Below are positions 54,804 to 64,000 of a stretch of DNA of 64,000 nt, piece after piece. Below the pieces are notes generated by a model. That model saw only the letters and a list, made by a program, of their open reading frames with translations. It was not told where the DNA came from and did not search any database. Origin of the DNA: Schistosoma mansoni (lineage: Eukaryota > Platyhelminthes > Trematoda > Strigeidida > Schistosomatidae); NCBI RefSeq assembly GCF_000237925.1, contig NW_017386060.1, forward strand, positions 248,001 to 312,000. Reading direction: 5' to 3'. A program made the translations under genes and the position numbers. Position 1 is the first letter of the stretch. Each line of letters begins with the position of its first letter.

Positions 54804-57800
54804 ATGCTTCCACCGATAATGAATACTGAGGCAGTCTTTCTGAAACCACGTACGCCGTTCAAGCTGGCTTCCTTCAACGTTCGCACACTAATGCAGATCG
54901 GACAACAGATAGGGCTGGCTATGTCTTTGGAAGGTCTTAATGTTGATGTTTGTTGTCTATCCGAGACCCGTATTCAAGACTCTAGTGAAGTACTACAAAT
55001 CCGCTCTCCATCTGTCGCCTCGAAAAGCTTGTTCCACGTGCGCTTATCCGGGGACCCTGTGGCATCTTCGTCTGGTCTTGCTGGCGTTGGTGTCGCACTA
55101 AGCGCTAGGGCTGAGGCAGCACTAATCGATTGGATCCCCATTAACAGTCGGTTATGTGCTGTTAGATAAGAAAGTTCCATCAAAGTGAGAAGAAATCGGC
55201 GTGAGAAACGGTGTCCTTTCGTCATCTCCGCCTATGCCCCGACAGATTGCAGCCCGGATGCAATCAAGGATGAGTTTTACCATCAGTTAACAGTTCTTCT
55301 CCAGAAAGCGCGTTCGACAGATATTGTAGTACTAGCCGGAGACTTGAATGCACAGGTCGGGCGTCTAGGCACAGAAGAGAGTCGTCTAGGTGGCCGATGG
55401 GGACTTGTTGGTCGCAGGACAGATAACGGGGACCGTTTGCTGCAACTGTGCACAGACCACAACCTGTTTCTGGCCAGCACTAACTTCCGGCACAGTCATC
55501 GCCGGTGTGCCATTTGGCGTCCTCCCTCTGCATCCCAAGACTGGACTCAGATTGATCACATCGCGATCAGCTACCGCTGGCGTGGTTGTGTACAAGACTG
55601 CCGCTCCTTTTGGAGTACCTATCTGGAGTCTGATCATGCCCTGGTCTGCGCCAATCTCACCTTACTTTTCAGTGGCCGAAGGATTGACCACCACCAACGG
55701 ATTGATATTAGTAAACTGGCTGCAACTTCTGTTGCAAGTAAGTATCGAGCGGAGCTAGCCTCTAGGCTAGCTACCACCCCACCGAAAAGTATAGATGAGC
55801 ATTGGTTGCATCTTCACGACGCCATGAAAATGGCGAGTAAAGCCGCTTGCGGCTTCGCGAAACGTCCCGCTTACAAGCACTGGGTTTCTTCTGGCTCCTT
55901 ACAACTGATGGAAGCCCGTCAGTCTACTCCGGGTGACCGTGAGTTTGACCACAAACGAAGGCTGTTACGTAATGAAATCGGGCAAAGCTTGCGTAAGGAC
56001 CGGGAAGCCTGGTGGTCGGAGCGTGCTAATGAGATGTGAGCAGCAGCTGCATCTGGTAACTGCCGTAAGCTCTTCCAACTCATCCGAGCCACTGGCAGCA
56101 AGAAGTCTGGTGTGAGTGAAACAATCTACGAGGATGATGGGATGCCAATCACTAACATCTCCCGACGTCTTGGACGATGGGCGGAATTTTTCGAAGGGCA
56201 GTTCAACTGGCCTGCTGCTCCGGCAACATCAACCAGCTTGTCCTGCCCCCCATGGCCGGTGACGACTGTTCCACCAAACGAGGCGGAAGTCCGCAAGGAA
56301 CTCCAACTCTTGAAACGTTACAAATCACCTGGCCCAGATGACTTACCTCCGGCTCTTTTTAAAGATGGTGGTGACTTTCTGACTAAGGAATTGACTGTGT
56401 TGTTTGGAAAGGTTTGGGAGCAAGAAAGTGTTCCAACATCTTGGAATGAGTCAATAGTCGTCCCTATCTTTAAAAAGGGTTCACGTTGTTCCTGCAATAA
56501 CTATCGGGGGATAAGTCTACTTTCGATTGCGTCCAAACTATTGGCTTCTATCATTCTTCGTAGGTTGTTTAAAACCCGAGAACGATTGACTCGCGAGGAG
56601 CAGGCTGGTTTTCGTTCTGGTCGAGGATGCATTGATCACATCTTCACCCTCCGCCAAATGTTAGAACACCGTCATACTTATCGCAGGCCAACAATCGTAG
56701 TGTTTCTTGATATCAGGGCGGCCTTCGATTCGTTGGACAGGACTGTTCTCTGGGATTGTCTATTGAAGAAGGGTGTGCCTGAGAAGTTCATTAACATCTT
56801 AAAGGCCCTGTATACGAACACCTCAGGCAGAGTGAGGGCATACAACCACCTTTCTCCCTTGTTCCATTCGAGCAGTGGGGTTAGGCAGGGTTGCCCAATC
56901 TCACCATTCCTCTTCAACTTTGCCATCGACGACATCCTGGAAACAGCTCTGATGGATGTAAGTAATGGCGGTGTGGATATGTTGCCTGGAGAACGACTTC
57001 TCGACCTCGAGTATGCGGATGATATTGTCTTACTGTGCGATAATGCCCAAGGCATGCAATCAGCACTTAATCAGTTGGCAATCAGTGTCCGCAGGTACGG
57101 CATGTGCTTTGCACCCTCCAAGTGCAAAGTACTCCTACAAGACTGACAGGATTCTCATCCCGTACTCACTCTGGATGGTGAGCAGATTGAAGTAGTTGAG
57201 AAGTTCGTGTATCTATGTAGCTACATAAGTGCTGGTGGTGGCGTGAGTGATGAGATTGGTGCACGTATAATGAAAGCCAGAGCGGCTTATGCCAATCTGG
57301 GCCATCTTTGGCACCTTCGTGATGTTAGTCTGGCTGTAAAAGGTCGGATCTACAACGCGTCGGTGAGAGCAGTTTTGCTCTATGCTTGTGAAACCTGGCC
57401 TCTCCGAGTTGAGGATGTTAGACGTCTCTCTGTGTTCGATCATCGTTGTCTCCGAATTATTGCTGACATTCAGTGGCAACACCATGTTAGTAATGCAGAG
57501 GTTCGGCATCGTGTGTTCGGGCGCCGAGACGATAATTCAATTGGTGTCACCATCTTGAAACACCGACTTCGGTGGCTTGGACGTGTTTTACGAATGTCGT
57601 CCCAGAGACTTCCACGTCGTGCATTATTTGCCGACTCTGGGACTGGTTGGAAAAAGCGGAGAGGAGGTCAGTGTATGACATGGTGTCGTGGCATGAAAGA
57701 GAGCTGCAAAGGGCTAGCTTCTGTTGGTCCTTCACGACTCCTTGGTTGGGGTCCGAGAGATGGTGCAACACAGTGGCTAGAGACGTTATCAGATATGGCT

Positions 57801-57854
57801 CAGAATAGAAGCCAGTGGCGATCCTGCTGCAACCTTCTTTTACTTTCTACATAA
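54804..57854 (+). pseudogene. endonuclease-reverse transcriptase of RTE copy C, three in-frame stops
   Basis: One reading frame of about 1016 codons from ATG 54804. The endonuclease (about residues 10-260) has FNVRTLMQ, LSETRIQD, VVLAGDLNAQVG, RPPSASQDWTQIDHI and ESDHALV. RT (about residues 480-790) has GPDDLPPALFK, PIFKKGSR, FLDIRAAFDS, GVRQGCPISPF and LEYADD. The C-terminus has [13 protein letters not shown] and MAQNRSQW. There are no frameshifts, but three stops: TAA 55167-55169 (Leu in copy A), TGA 56037-56039 (shared with copy A) and TGA 57144-57146 (shared with A and B). Confidence 0.92.
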
Positions 57855-58030
57855 AGAATGGTTCTAACTTTCCTAACTGAAAGAGTCTTCTGGTTGTACA
57901 TTTCAGTCCGCCTTATCTTTTCATCCCTTCTCTTCCTACTTTCATTATTTTGTGTGGCGCATATGTACCTGGTGCCCTTTTGTACCAATATATATGTGTT
58001 TAAATAAATAAATAAATAAATAATTTTGAC

Positions 58031-59736
58031 TTCATTGTAAGAAACGGACATATCTAAACTTTCGCCGCTAGACGTCAGATACATTGTCCTCTGGTATTCC
58101 TGAGGCTCACTGAGGTATAAAGAACTGAGAACGGAGGGAAGTGACAAACAATCGTATTTTTTGTCCGTTCGTGTTGTTCAGCTCAATATGTTGGTTGTTG
58201 TCGTATCAATCAGCTACAGCTTCGATTACTTACATATACAAGAACCAATCTTGATAGCCCTTTGGTGGCAAAATAATTTGTCGATTTCTTCGGTTTAAAT
58301 CATTATGTTGGGTTGACTAGTTACTTGACATGTTTCAGGAGGACAGTTTTCATTATCTTTGTCAAATGACTGCACTTTACTGCTCAAATCAATGGCTTAT
58401 ATAGAATTTTCCTACCCTTTTCTTAAATGACCTTTCAAGTTTACAAATAACATATTTTGGATAAATTTAAGCCATGATCGATACGAAAGTTTACTACTTT
58501 GACACAGAATTGTCTAATCCATTTACAAATACTTATTTGCCTTATTTTGGGTATACCAATATAAGAAACTTTGGATTAATAACTGCACAACCTGATGATG
58601 AAGTTACTGGAAACAATCATTCGTTCAAATAGTCCTTGTTTTTGAATACTCCCCCTCCGGAAACAAGTCGATTATGTAACATGACCAGAATTGGGAACAC
58701 ATATATATGATACAAAAATTAATGAAAAATGACTATCAAGGGCCCCAATGAAATTCTAAAGACAAGACGAATTAGAAATTAGACTATAGGAGAACTACAG
58801 GAAATAACTAATTCACAATTCTCCATGGTCACAACGGATGGGATTCACAAACTAGTTAGCAACTAAGCTCAGGACGATATGTTTCTTTGTAAATAATTAC
58901 CTCGGTTTGTCTAACAGACTCTAAGCAAAATGAAGTCATAATATCCTAATATCCCTAACCATGACTTGCATTTGATAGTTCTGAAACATAAAATATGCAA
59001 ATTTGATCCTTAAAATATTAGACAGATATTTATCAATAACATAAGGTTTTCACGGTGATTTATGGGTTGTTTTACTCAGGACTTATAGATGTTACTACAT
59101 ACTCAATACCCTGAGGCAAACAACGGAGGAACAATATAGGAATTAGTACAAATGTACATCAGTTCAACTTGCCACACTTTATATTGATAAACTAAGGACA
59201 TCAATGAAAAAAGTGATCTAATAGTTGGAAATCAAATGTCTGAATCTCTAAAGCACTGCTCCATTTTTTGCACACATCCGAACCTCTAACCAATCTTACA
59301 GGAGAACATGATAATCTCCTAAGATGAAAGGTCACATGTACCGATAGAAAGACGGAGATCTGACCTATGTCGCAGATCGACTAGGTGTCTAAACGCTACG
59401 TTACATCAACCACCAATTTATGAGGGTTTATAAGACCTGGAAGTGGGATGATGAATGTGTCCAGCCACTTTACTTTACAGTAAAACTAGCTACCGAATTA
59501 AACTAGTCCTGAAGCGAAATTTTGAATATGAGAATGAAAAAAGATGTAGTAAGGATCCGAGAATTGTCACAAGATGTTGACAAAACTCAAAAAAAAATAA
59601 GTTCAGTGATGAACCTATTTTTTAAGTGCATGCAATCCGTGTCGTGATGCATTCTTATATCCTATCCTTCTACAAAACAGTTTTTCTCATACTAGATTCG
59701 ATTTATAGAATCAATGAGTGTTGAGTCGATACTTAC
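58031..59736 (-). other. intron of the unrecognised - strand gene
   Basis: No exon is proposed. An open - strand stretch at 58030-58147 follows a pyrimidine-rich AG but lacks a donor before the RTE insertion point. A less AT-rich part at 59260-59450 is unassigned. Confidence 0.35.
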
Positions 59737-59796
59737 AAATTTTGGAACATTGAACATTTTTCTAGCTGTAGGTACTCCCAATAAATTAGTTATGAG
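59737..59796 (-). CDS. 20-codon exon of the unrecognised gene
   Basis: Framed by a strong acceptor (TATTTTCTCTTTGCAG) and a perfect donor (GTAAGT) on the - strand. It encodes LITNLLGVPTARKMFNVPKF, phase 0 at both ends. Strong splice signals on a short clean frame are the main evidence; the sequence does not bring a known family to mind. Confidence 0.6.
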
Positions 59797-60272
59797 CTGC
59801 AAAGAGAAAATACAATGATAAATAACAAAGTCTATAAATAAAAGGACATTCAAAAGAAATGATCCTTTGGTGGTAGATTCCATAAACTGATATCATCTAA
59901 AGAATTGTTCAGAAATCGGAAGACGCGATGCAACTAGTTCGTGTCGGTCGCATAATTTCAATTAGTGCACTTTAACTCCTCTTAAGATCGATCCCATAAT
60001 CAAGAGGAAAACATGTGGAAACAAGCTATTTCTTCATAGTCCCCATATTATTTATGATGTTGATCCCATATGAATATCAATTGACTTAAAATATGTAAAC
60101 CGAAATTCCGTTTTACTACTAACAACTACTTTTTGACCATTTAAATTTGTCCTGCCCCGTGAACAATAATATTGATACTCTTGGAGGATTCACCTGAATA
60201 TCCAAATAAATAACATTTTAAACGTGTTAGATGGTAAAATGAATATTTACTTTCTACACACACAATGTAACT

Positions 60273-62890
60273 CCGCCTGTAGCCCTTCTAGGGCTACTTC
60301 CGGTACCAAGGCCGGGTAAAGAAGGAGGGTTGGATATAGGGTCGACAACCCTATCCCGTAAAAAAAATCTAGCTGATAAACGCTAATCAGAATAAACTAT
60401 TCGAACCATTTAAACTCTGACCTGGGAGTTGAAGAAAGAATTACGACACCTCATGATGAAAGCCGAGATTCTTCGGAAGCCACGAAGACGATGCCCCTTC
60501 TAACAACCAGAACAAATATTATTATAGGTATATGGGACGTTTGGACAATGTGGAAGACCTGGATGACCAGTCGAATAGCCGTGGAAATGAAGAGATACAA
60601 CTTGGCATTACTCGGAATCAGTGAAACCCATTGGACCCAATCTGAACAGAAAAGGTTAGATTCGGGCGAGATGTTGCTATACTCTGACCACGAAGAAAAT
60701 GTCCCACAAACTCAGGAAGTTTCTCTGATGCTGTCCAAAGAAGCACGAAACGCACTCATTGGGTGGGAATCTCATGGATCCAGGATCATCAAAGCATCCT
60801 TCAAAACAAAGGAAGAAATCACAATGAATGTTATCCAATGTTATGTACCCACCAATGATAGCAACGACGACGATAAAGATCAGTATTACTAGAGGCTGCA
60901 ATCGGTCATTGCGAAGTGCACACTAGCTCCAACGTGTCACGAGGTTGTGAGCCGCAACAGGCATCATCATTAAAAATGAATCTCTATCGGAACCCTAGAC
61001 AAGATTCAGTAAAGGAAGAACAAGAAGACAGTAATTAACAACAACAGTCGACCAAGAACAGAGAAAGTCAAGTCACAAGCTGAATACATAGAAGCAAACA
61101 ATAGAGTGAAGATGAGCATTAGAGGTGACAAGCAGAAAAATGTGGAAGGCTTAGTAACGACAGTGGAAAAAGCTGTAAGAGAAGGAAACATGAGACAACT
61201 ATACATATGACACGATGAAGAAACTATCAGAGAAATATAGTAAACTAGAGAGACCGGTCAGAGACAAAGCAAGGAGTTCAATCACTGGGACTCAAGAACA
61301 GAGGAACAGATGGATGGAACACTTCGAGGAACTCTTGAATAGGCCAGCTCTGCTGAACCAATCAGATATACGAAACAGAACCTACAGATGTTCCTTTAGA
61401 TGTCATTCCACCAACGACCGAAGAGATCACAATGACCAACAGACAAAACAAGAGTAGGCAGGGGGCAAGACCAGACGACACACTAACCTGAGGCACTGAA
61501 GTCAGACATGGAAGTAACTGCAAACATGCTCCCAAATCTGTTTAGGAAGATTTGGGAGAAGGAACAAGTGCCGATGGACTGGAAAGGAAACTTTATTGAA
61601 ATAGCAAAGAAAGGAGATCTGAACAAACGTGAAAACCACAGAGGCATAGGACTGCTGTCAGTAGTTTTCGACAGTGTTGCTGAACCGGATGAAACTCAGT
61701 ACACGCCGAACTTCGAAATCAACAGGCTGGATTCTGTAAGGTTCTGTCATGCACAGACCAGATCGCCACACTACGGATCGTCGTCGAGCAATCAATCAAA
61801 TGGAACTCGCCACTATACTTCAACTTCTTTGATTATGAGAAAGCATTTGACAGTGTAAATAAGAGAACATCATGGAAACTTCTTCGACACTATGGATTAC
61901 CTGAAATGATCGTCAACATCGTTCGGAATTCATACGACGGACTACACTGCAAAGTGGTGCATCGAGGACAGCTGACAGACGCATTACAAGTAAGGACCGG
62001 TGTAAGACAAGGCTGCCTACTCTCTCCCATTCTCTTTCTTGGATTATGAAGACCTCCATATCTGACAGGAATAAAATCGACAGGTTGGATGCAACTGGAC
62101 GATTTGGACTTCGCAGATCACCTGACCCTTCTAGTCCATACACATCAACAAATGCAGATAAAGACGACTAATGTAGCAGCAGCCTTTAGTCAGTAGGCCT
62201 CAGCATGCACAGAGTAAAAACTAAGATCCTCAAACAGAACACAGAGGACACCAACCCAAACACACTTGATGGAAAAACTCTGGAAGAGGTGGAAAGTTTC
62301 ACGTATCTAAGTAGCATCATCGATGAACGTGGAGGATCGGATGCAGATGTAAAGGCGAGGATTGGCAAAACAAGGGCAGCATTCCTAGAGATGAGGAACA
62401 TATGGAACTCAAAACAACTGTCAACCAACGCCAAAGTGAAAATCTTCAAAACGAACATCAAACAGTCCTACTGTACGGAGCTGGAACTTGGAGAAATATT
62501 ATAGCCATCATCAAAAAGGTACAAGTATTTATCAACAATTTTCTACGTAAGATACTGGTTTTCTGTTGGCCGGATACCGTCAGCAACAACCTACTCTGGA
62601 AGAGAACAAACCAACTTCCAGATGAAGAGGAAATTAGGAAAAGAATCTGGAAGTGGATAAGACATACATTGAGGAAATCACCAAATTACATGACGAGGCA
62701 AGCGCGAATTTGGAATCCTGAGGGGAAACGGAAAAGAAGAAGACCAAAGAACACACTGTGCCGAGAATCGGAAGCAGACATGAAACTGGAAACAACGGGA
62801 AGGGATTATCCAGGACAGAGTTGGATGGAGTATGTTGGCGAGCGCCCTCTGCTCTACCATGAGGGGTAACAGGCGCGAGTAAGTAAATAA
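60273..62890 (+). mobile_element. SR2-like RTE retrotransposon, degenerate, internally deleted
   Basis: The 5' UTR (CCTTCTAGGGCTACTTCC, GGTCGACAACCC) leads to an endonuclease N-terminus, then a shortened middle, RT and C-terminal parts, ending CATGAGGGGTAACAGGCG and GTAAGTAAATAA. It lies antisense in the intron between the - strand exons at 59737 and 62987, less than 100 bp from the latter. Relatives in the window: 28972, 34090 (5' piece) and 36564 (3' piece). Confidence 0.88.
60491..62869 (+). pseudogene. endonuclease-RT remnants of the SR2-like element
   Basis: 60491-60892 encodes the endonuclease start (IIIGIWDVWTMWKTW, YNLALLGISETHWTQ, NVIQCYVPTNDSNDDDKDQ). The catalytic middle is missing. 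61215-61660 carries RT entry segments (WMEHFEELLNRPA, LFRKIWEKEQVPMDWK, NHRGIGLLSVV). Later motifs are frame-broken, and the catalytic box reads DFADH instead of an ADD type. 62205-62869 gives the C-terminal part ([19 protein letters not shown]). Confidence 0.87.
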
Positions 62891-62986
62891 TAAAAAACAC
62901 TGTACTGAACACTTCTTCTACAACAAATCGTTGAAATAAAGCATATACACATCCAATATACCAAATCATTTTTCTGTAAAATGTAC

Positions 62987-63192
62987 CTGAAGTATTTGAT
63001 TACTAAATTTTTTTGACTTTTGTAGTTGTAGCAGGAGTTGCTGAGGCGAGTCCGTATATTCAAGAATAGCAATCCTTCCCCTCAAAGATTCTGAAATTCT
63101 AGACGAAATTATAAAAAAACTTGGAAGATACTTCTCTACCGTATAAAATTTATAAGAAGGCAATTGAATAAAATTATGAATTGCATATAAAC
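62987..63192 (-). CDS. 206-base exon of the unrecognised gene
   Basis: On the - strand, acceptor TTTTCGCAACAG and donor CAG|GTACAT. Two bases finish a codon, then 68 codons follow, including LPSYKFYTVEKYLPSFF, RISESLRGRIAILEYTD and SPQQLLLQLQKSKKF, ending in phase 0. The next exon at 59796 also starts in phase 0. The product is a mixed-composition, probably helical segment; no family recognised. Confidence 0.6.
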
Positions 63193-63866
63193 CTGTTGCG
63201 AAAATCATGATAAACGGGTTAGTTTATTCATATTGTTTCTGCAGACATATGTTGAACGACATTTAAATGGAAATTATGTGATTTAATCAGGTTGTGAATG
63301 TATTGGTCACATTCTAGCCCTCTGGTAAACACTAATTAAATATCTTATGAAAAGTAGGGATGGAGTTGTATCTAGAAGAATATTTTCTAAAACTATTTAT
63401 AATCAGTTGTTGAGTATTCGAACTTAGTAAAATTAAACGTTACTCTGAGTCTTCCAAGTAATTTCAGTATTAAAAAGCCTGTTGAAAGTAGCAAACATAG
63501 TGCAGTCACAGTTCCAAATAACTCACTTTAGGTTACTTTTTAAACATTGTTGTAACAACAACATTTAGACCGACTGGATTTAAGTGAGGTTAAGTGGTCA
63601 GATAGTACACCAGAGAACTTATGTTAACAATGGCTCTCGTATGAAAATCCAAGTGAAAAAGTTACTTCCGTTGAATATAGGACTATAAGTCTTGTTGTTA
63701 TCAAAATGAAGATTCGAAATATAATAAAACAGTTGTTGAAATGTTCTGTTTAGTTCCCTTTTATATGTATGTGATACTTGGACAAACGAATTCATGCTGA
63801 CGATATATGTATTAGTAAAATTGCCCACTAAATTGTCGTTCAAATATTTTAAGATATACCTAATAC
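63193..63866 (-). other. intron of the unrecognised gene
   Basis: AT-rich. A - strand open frame at 63619-63879 covers part of it but lacks splice borders consistent with its flanks. Confidence 0.4.
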
Positions 63867-63903
63867 CTTTCCTATACACCAGATTTTTGATGGGAAAGGT
63901 AAT
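63867..63903 (-). CDS. 37-base exon of the unrecognised gene (tentative)
   Basis: On the - strand it lies between acceptor CACTTCTCTTAG and donor AAAG|GTATTA. Read as ITFPIKNLVYRK plus one base it joins the next exon in phase; the alternative frame, LPFPSKIWCIGK, looks more conserved but would not. Too short to be certain. Confidence 0.4.
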
Positions 63904-64000
63904 CTAAGAGAAGTGAATTTGGCAGCACTATTCTAAAAAAAAACTAGTAAGATCAGGGAATACACAACACTAGTTTTCACACAGAATTACTAGTACGAAC

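Larger units (their letters stand above)
54113..58023 (+). mobile_element. RTE-clade non-LTR retrotransposon, copy C, near full length (3.9 kb)
   Basis: It starts CCCAAATGCCCTGG and ends in five TAAA units. TTTTGAC at 54106-54112 and 58024-58030 is the probable target duplication. Order: structured 5' UTR of about 690 bp with an ATT microsatellite, one long endonuclease-RT frame, and a 3' UTR of about 160 bp. It is inserted antisense in an intron of the - strand gene at 53105-63903. It is the best reference for copies A and B. Confidence 0.93.

Noticed and set aside
58030-58147. Possible additional exon of the - strand gene directly beside the RTE insertion
   Set aside because: It has an acceptor-like AG but no donor before the insertion point, and the frame runs into element sequence.
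63619-63879. 86-codon - strand open frame as an exon
   Set aside because: Its borders do not fit; only the 37-base segment at 63867-63903 has paired splice sites.

Overview
The window looks like nuclear DNA of a schistosome blood fluke (Schistosoma sp.). It is AT-rich, with small exons in long introns. It is crowded with RTE-clade non-LTR retrotransposons of the SR2/SR3/Perere-3 type, and with tRNA-promoter short elements that carry hammerhead ribozymes, the hallmark of the schistosome Sm-alpha repeat. All family names come from sequence reading alone; no search was run. Three 200-N assembly gaps are present (28333-28532, 40366-40565, 50741-50940).

Host genes. (1) 3684-16064, + strand: the 3' half of a KIF21-type kinesin gene, eight exons with consistent splice phases encoding a linker and a complete seven-blade C-terminal WD40 domain; the motor and stalk lie outside the window. 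(2) 48247-49188, - strand: an uninterrupted 313-codon gene for an achaete-scute-like bHLH transcription factor with the bHLH at the extreme C-terminus. (3) 53105-63903, - strand: four small, phase-compatible exons that look like the 3' end of a protein-coding gene I do not recognise.

Mobile layer. A roughly 3.9-kb RTE element occurs three times on the + strand: copy A at 1-3023, truncated by the window edge; copy B at 22102-23370, 5'-truncated and inserted inside a hammerhead element; copy C at 54113-58023, near full length, in an intron of gene 3. A second RTE family gives a copy at 7421-11181 inside a KIF21 intron with a 12-bp target duplication, and an internally deleted - strand copy at 17366-19598 that is itself interrupted by a 757-bp Merlin-like MITE with a 9-bp duplication. 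A third, SR2-like, family gives a degenerate copy at 60273-62890 and fragments at 28972, 34090 and 36564. No copy has an intact reading frame.

Short elements. Two hammerhead families are present. H2 is Sm-alpha-like; H1 has the same design but a different sequence. H1 has about 15 to 20 copies and fragments and H2 about seven, on both strands. Both have tRNA-like A and B boxes followed by a hammerhead core, and many copies are flanked by inverted copies of their own ends. Four solo-LTR-like repeats, a foldback element with arms of about 105 bp, and a 402-bp unknown insertion with a 10-bp duplication complete the repeat content. The remaining DNA is AT-rich, with microsatellites and no recognisable content.
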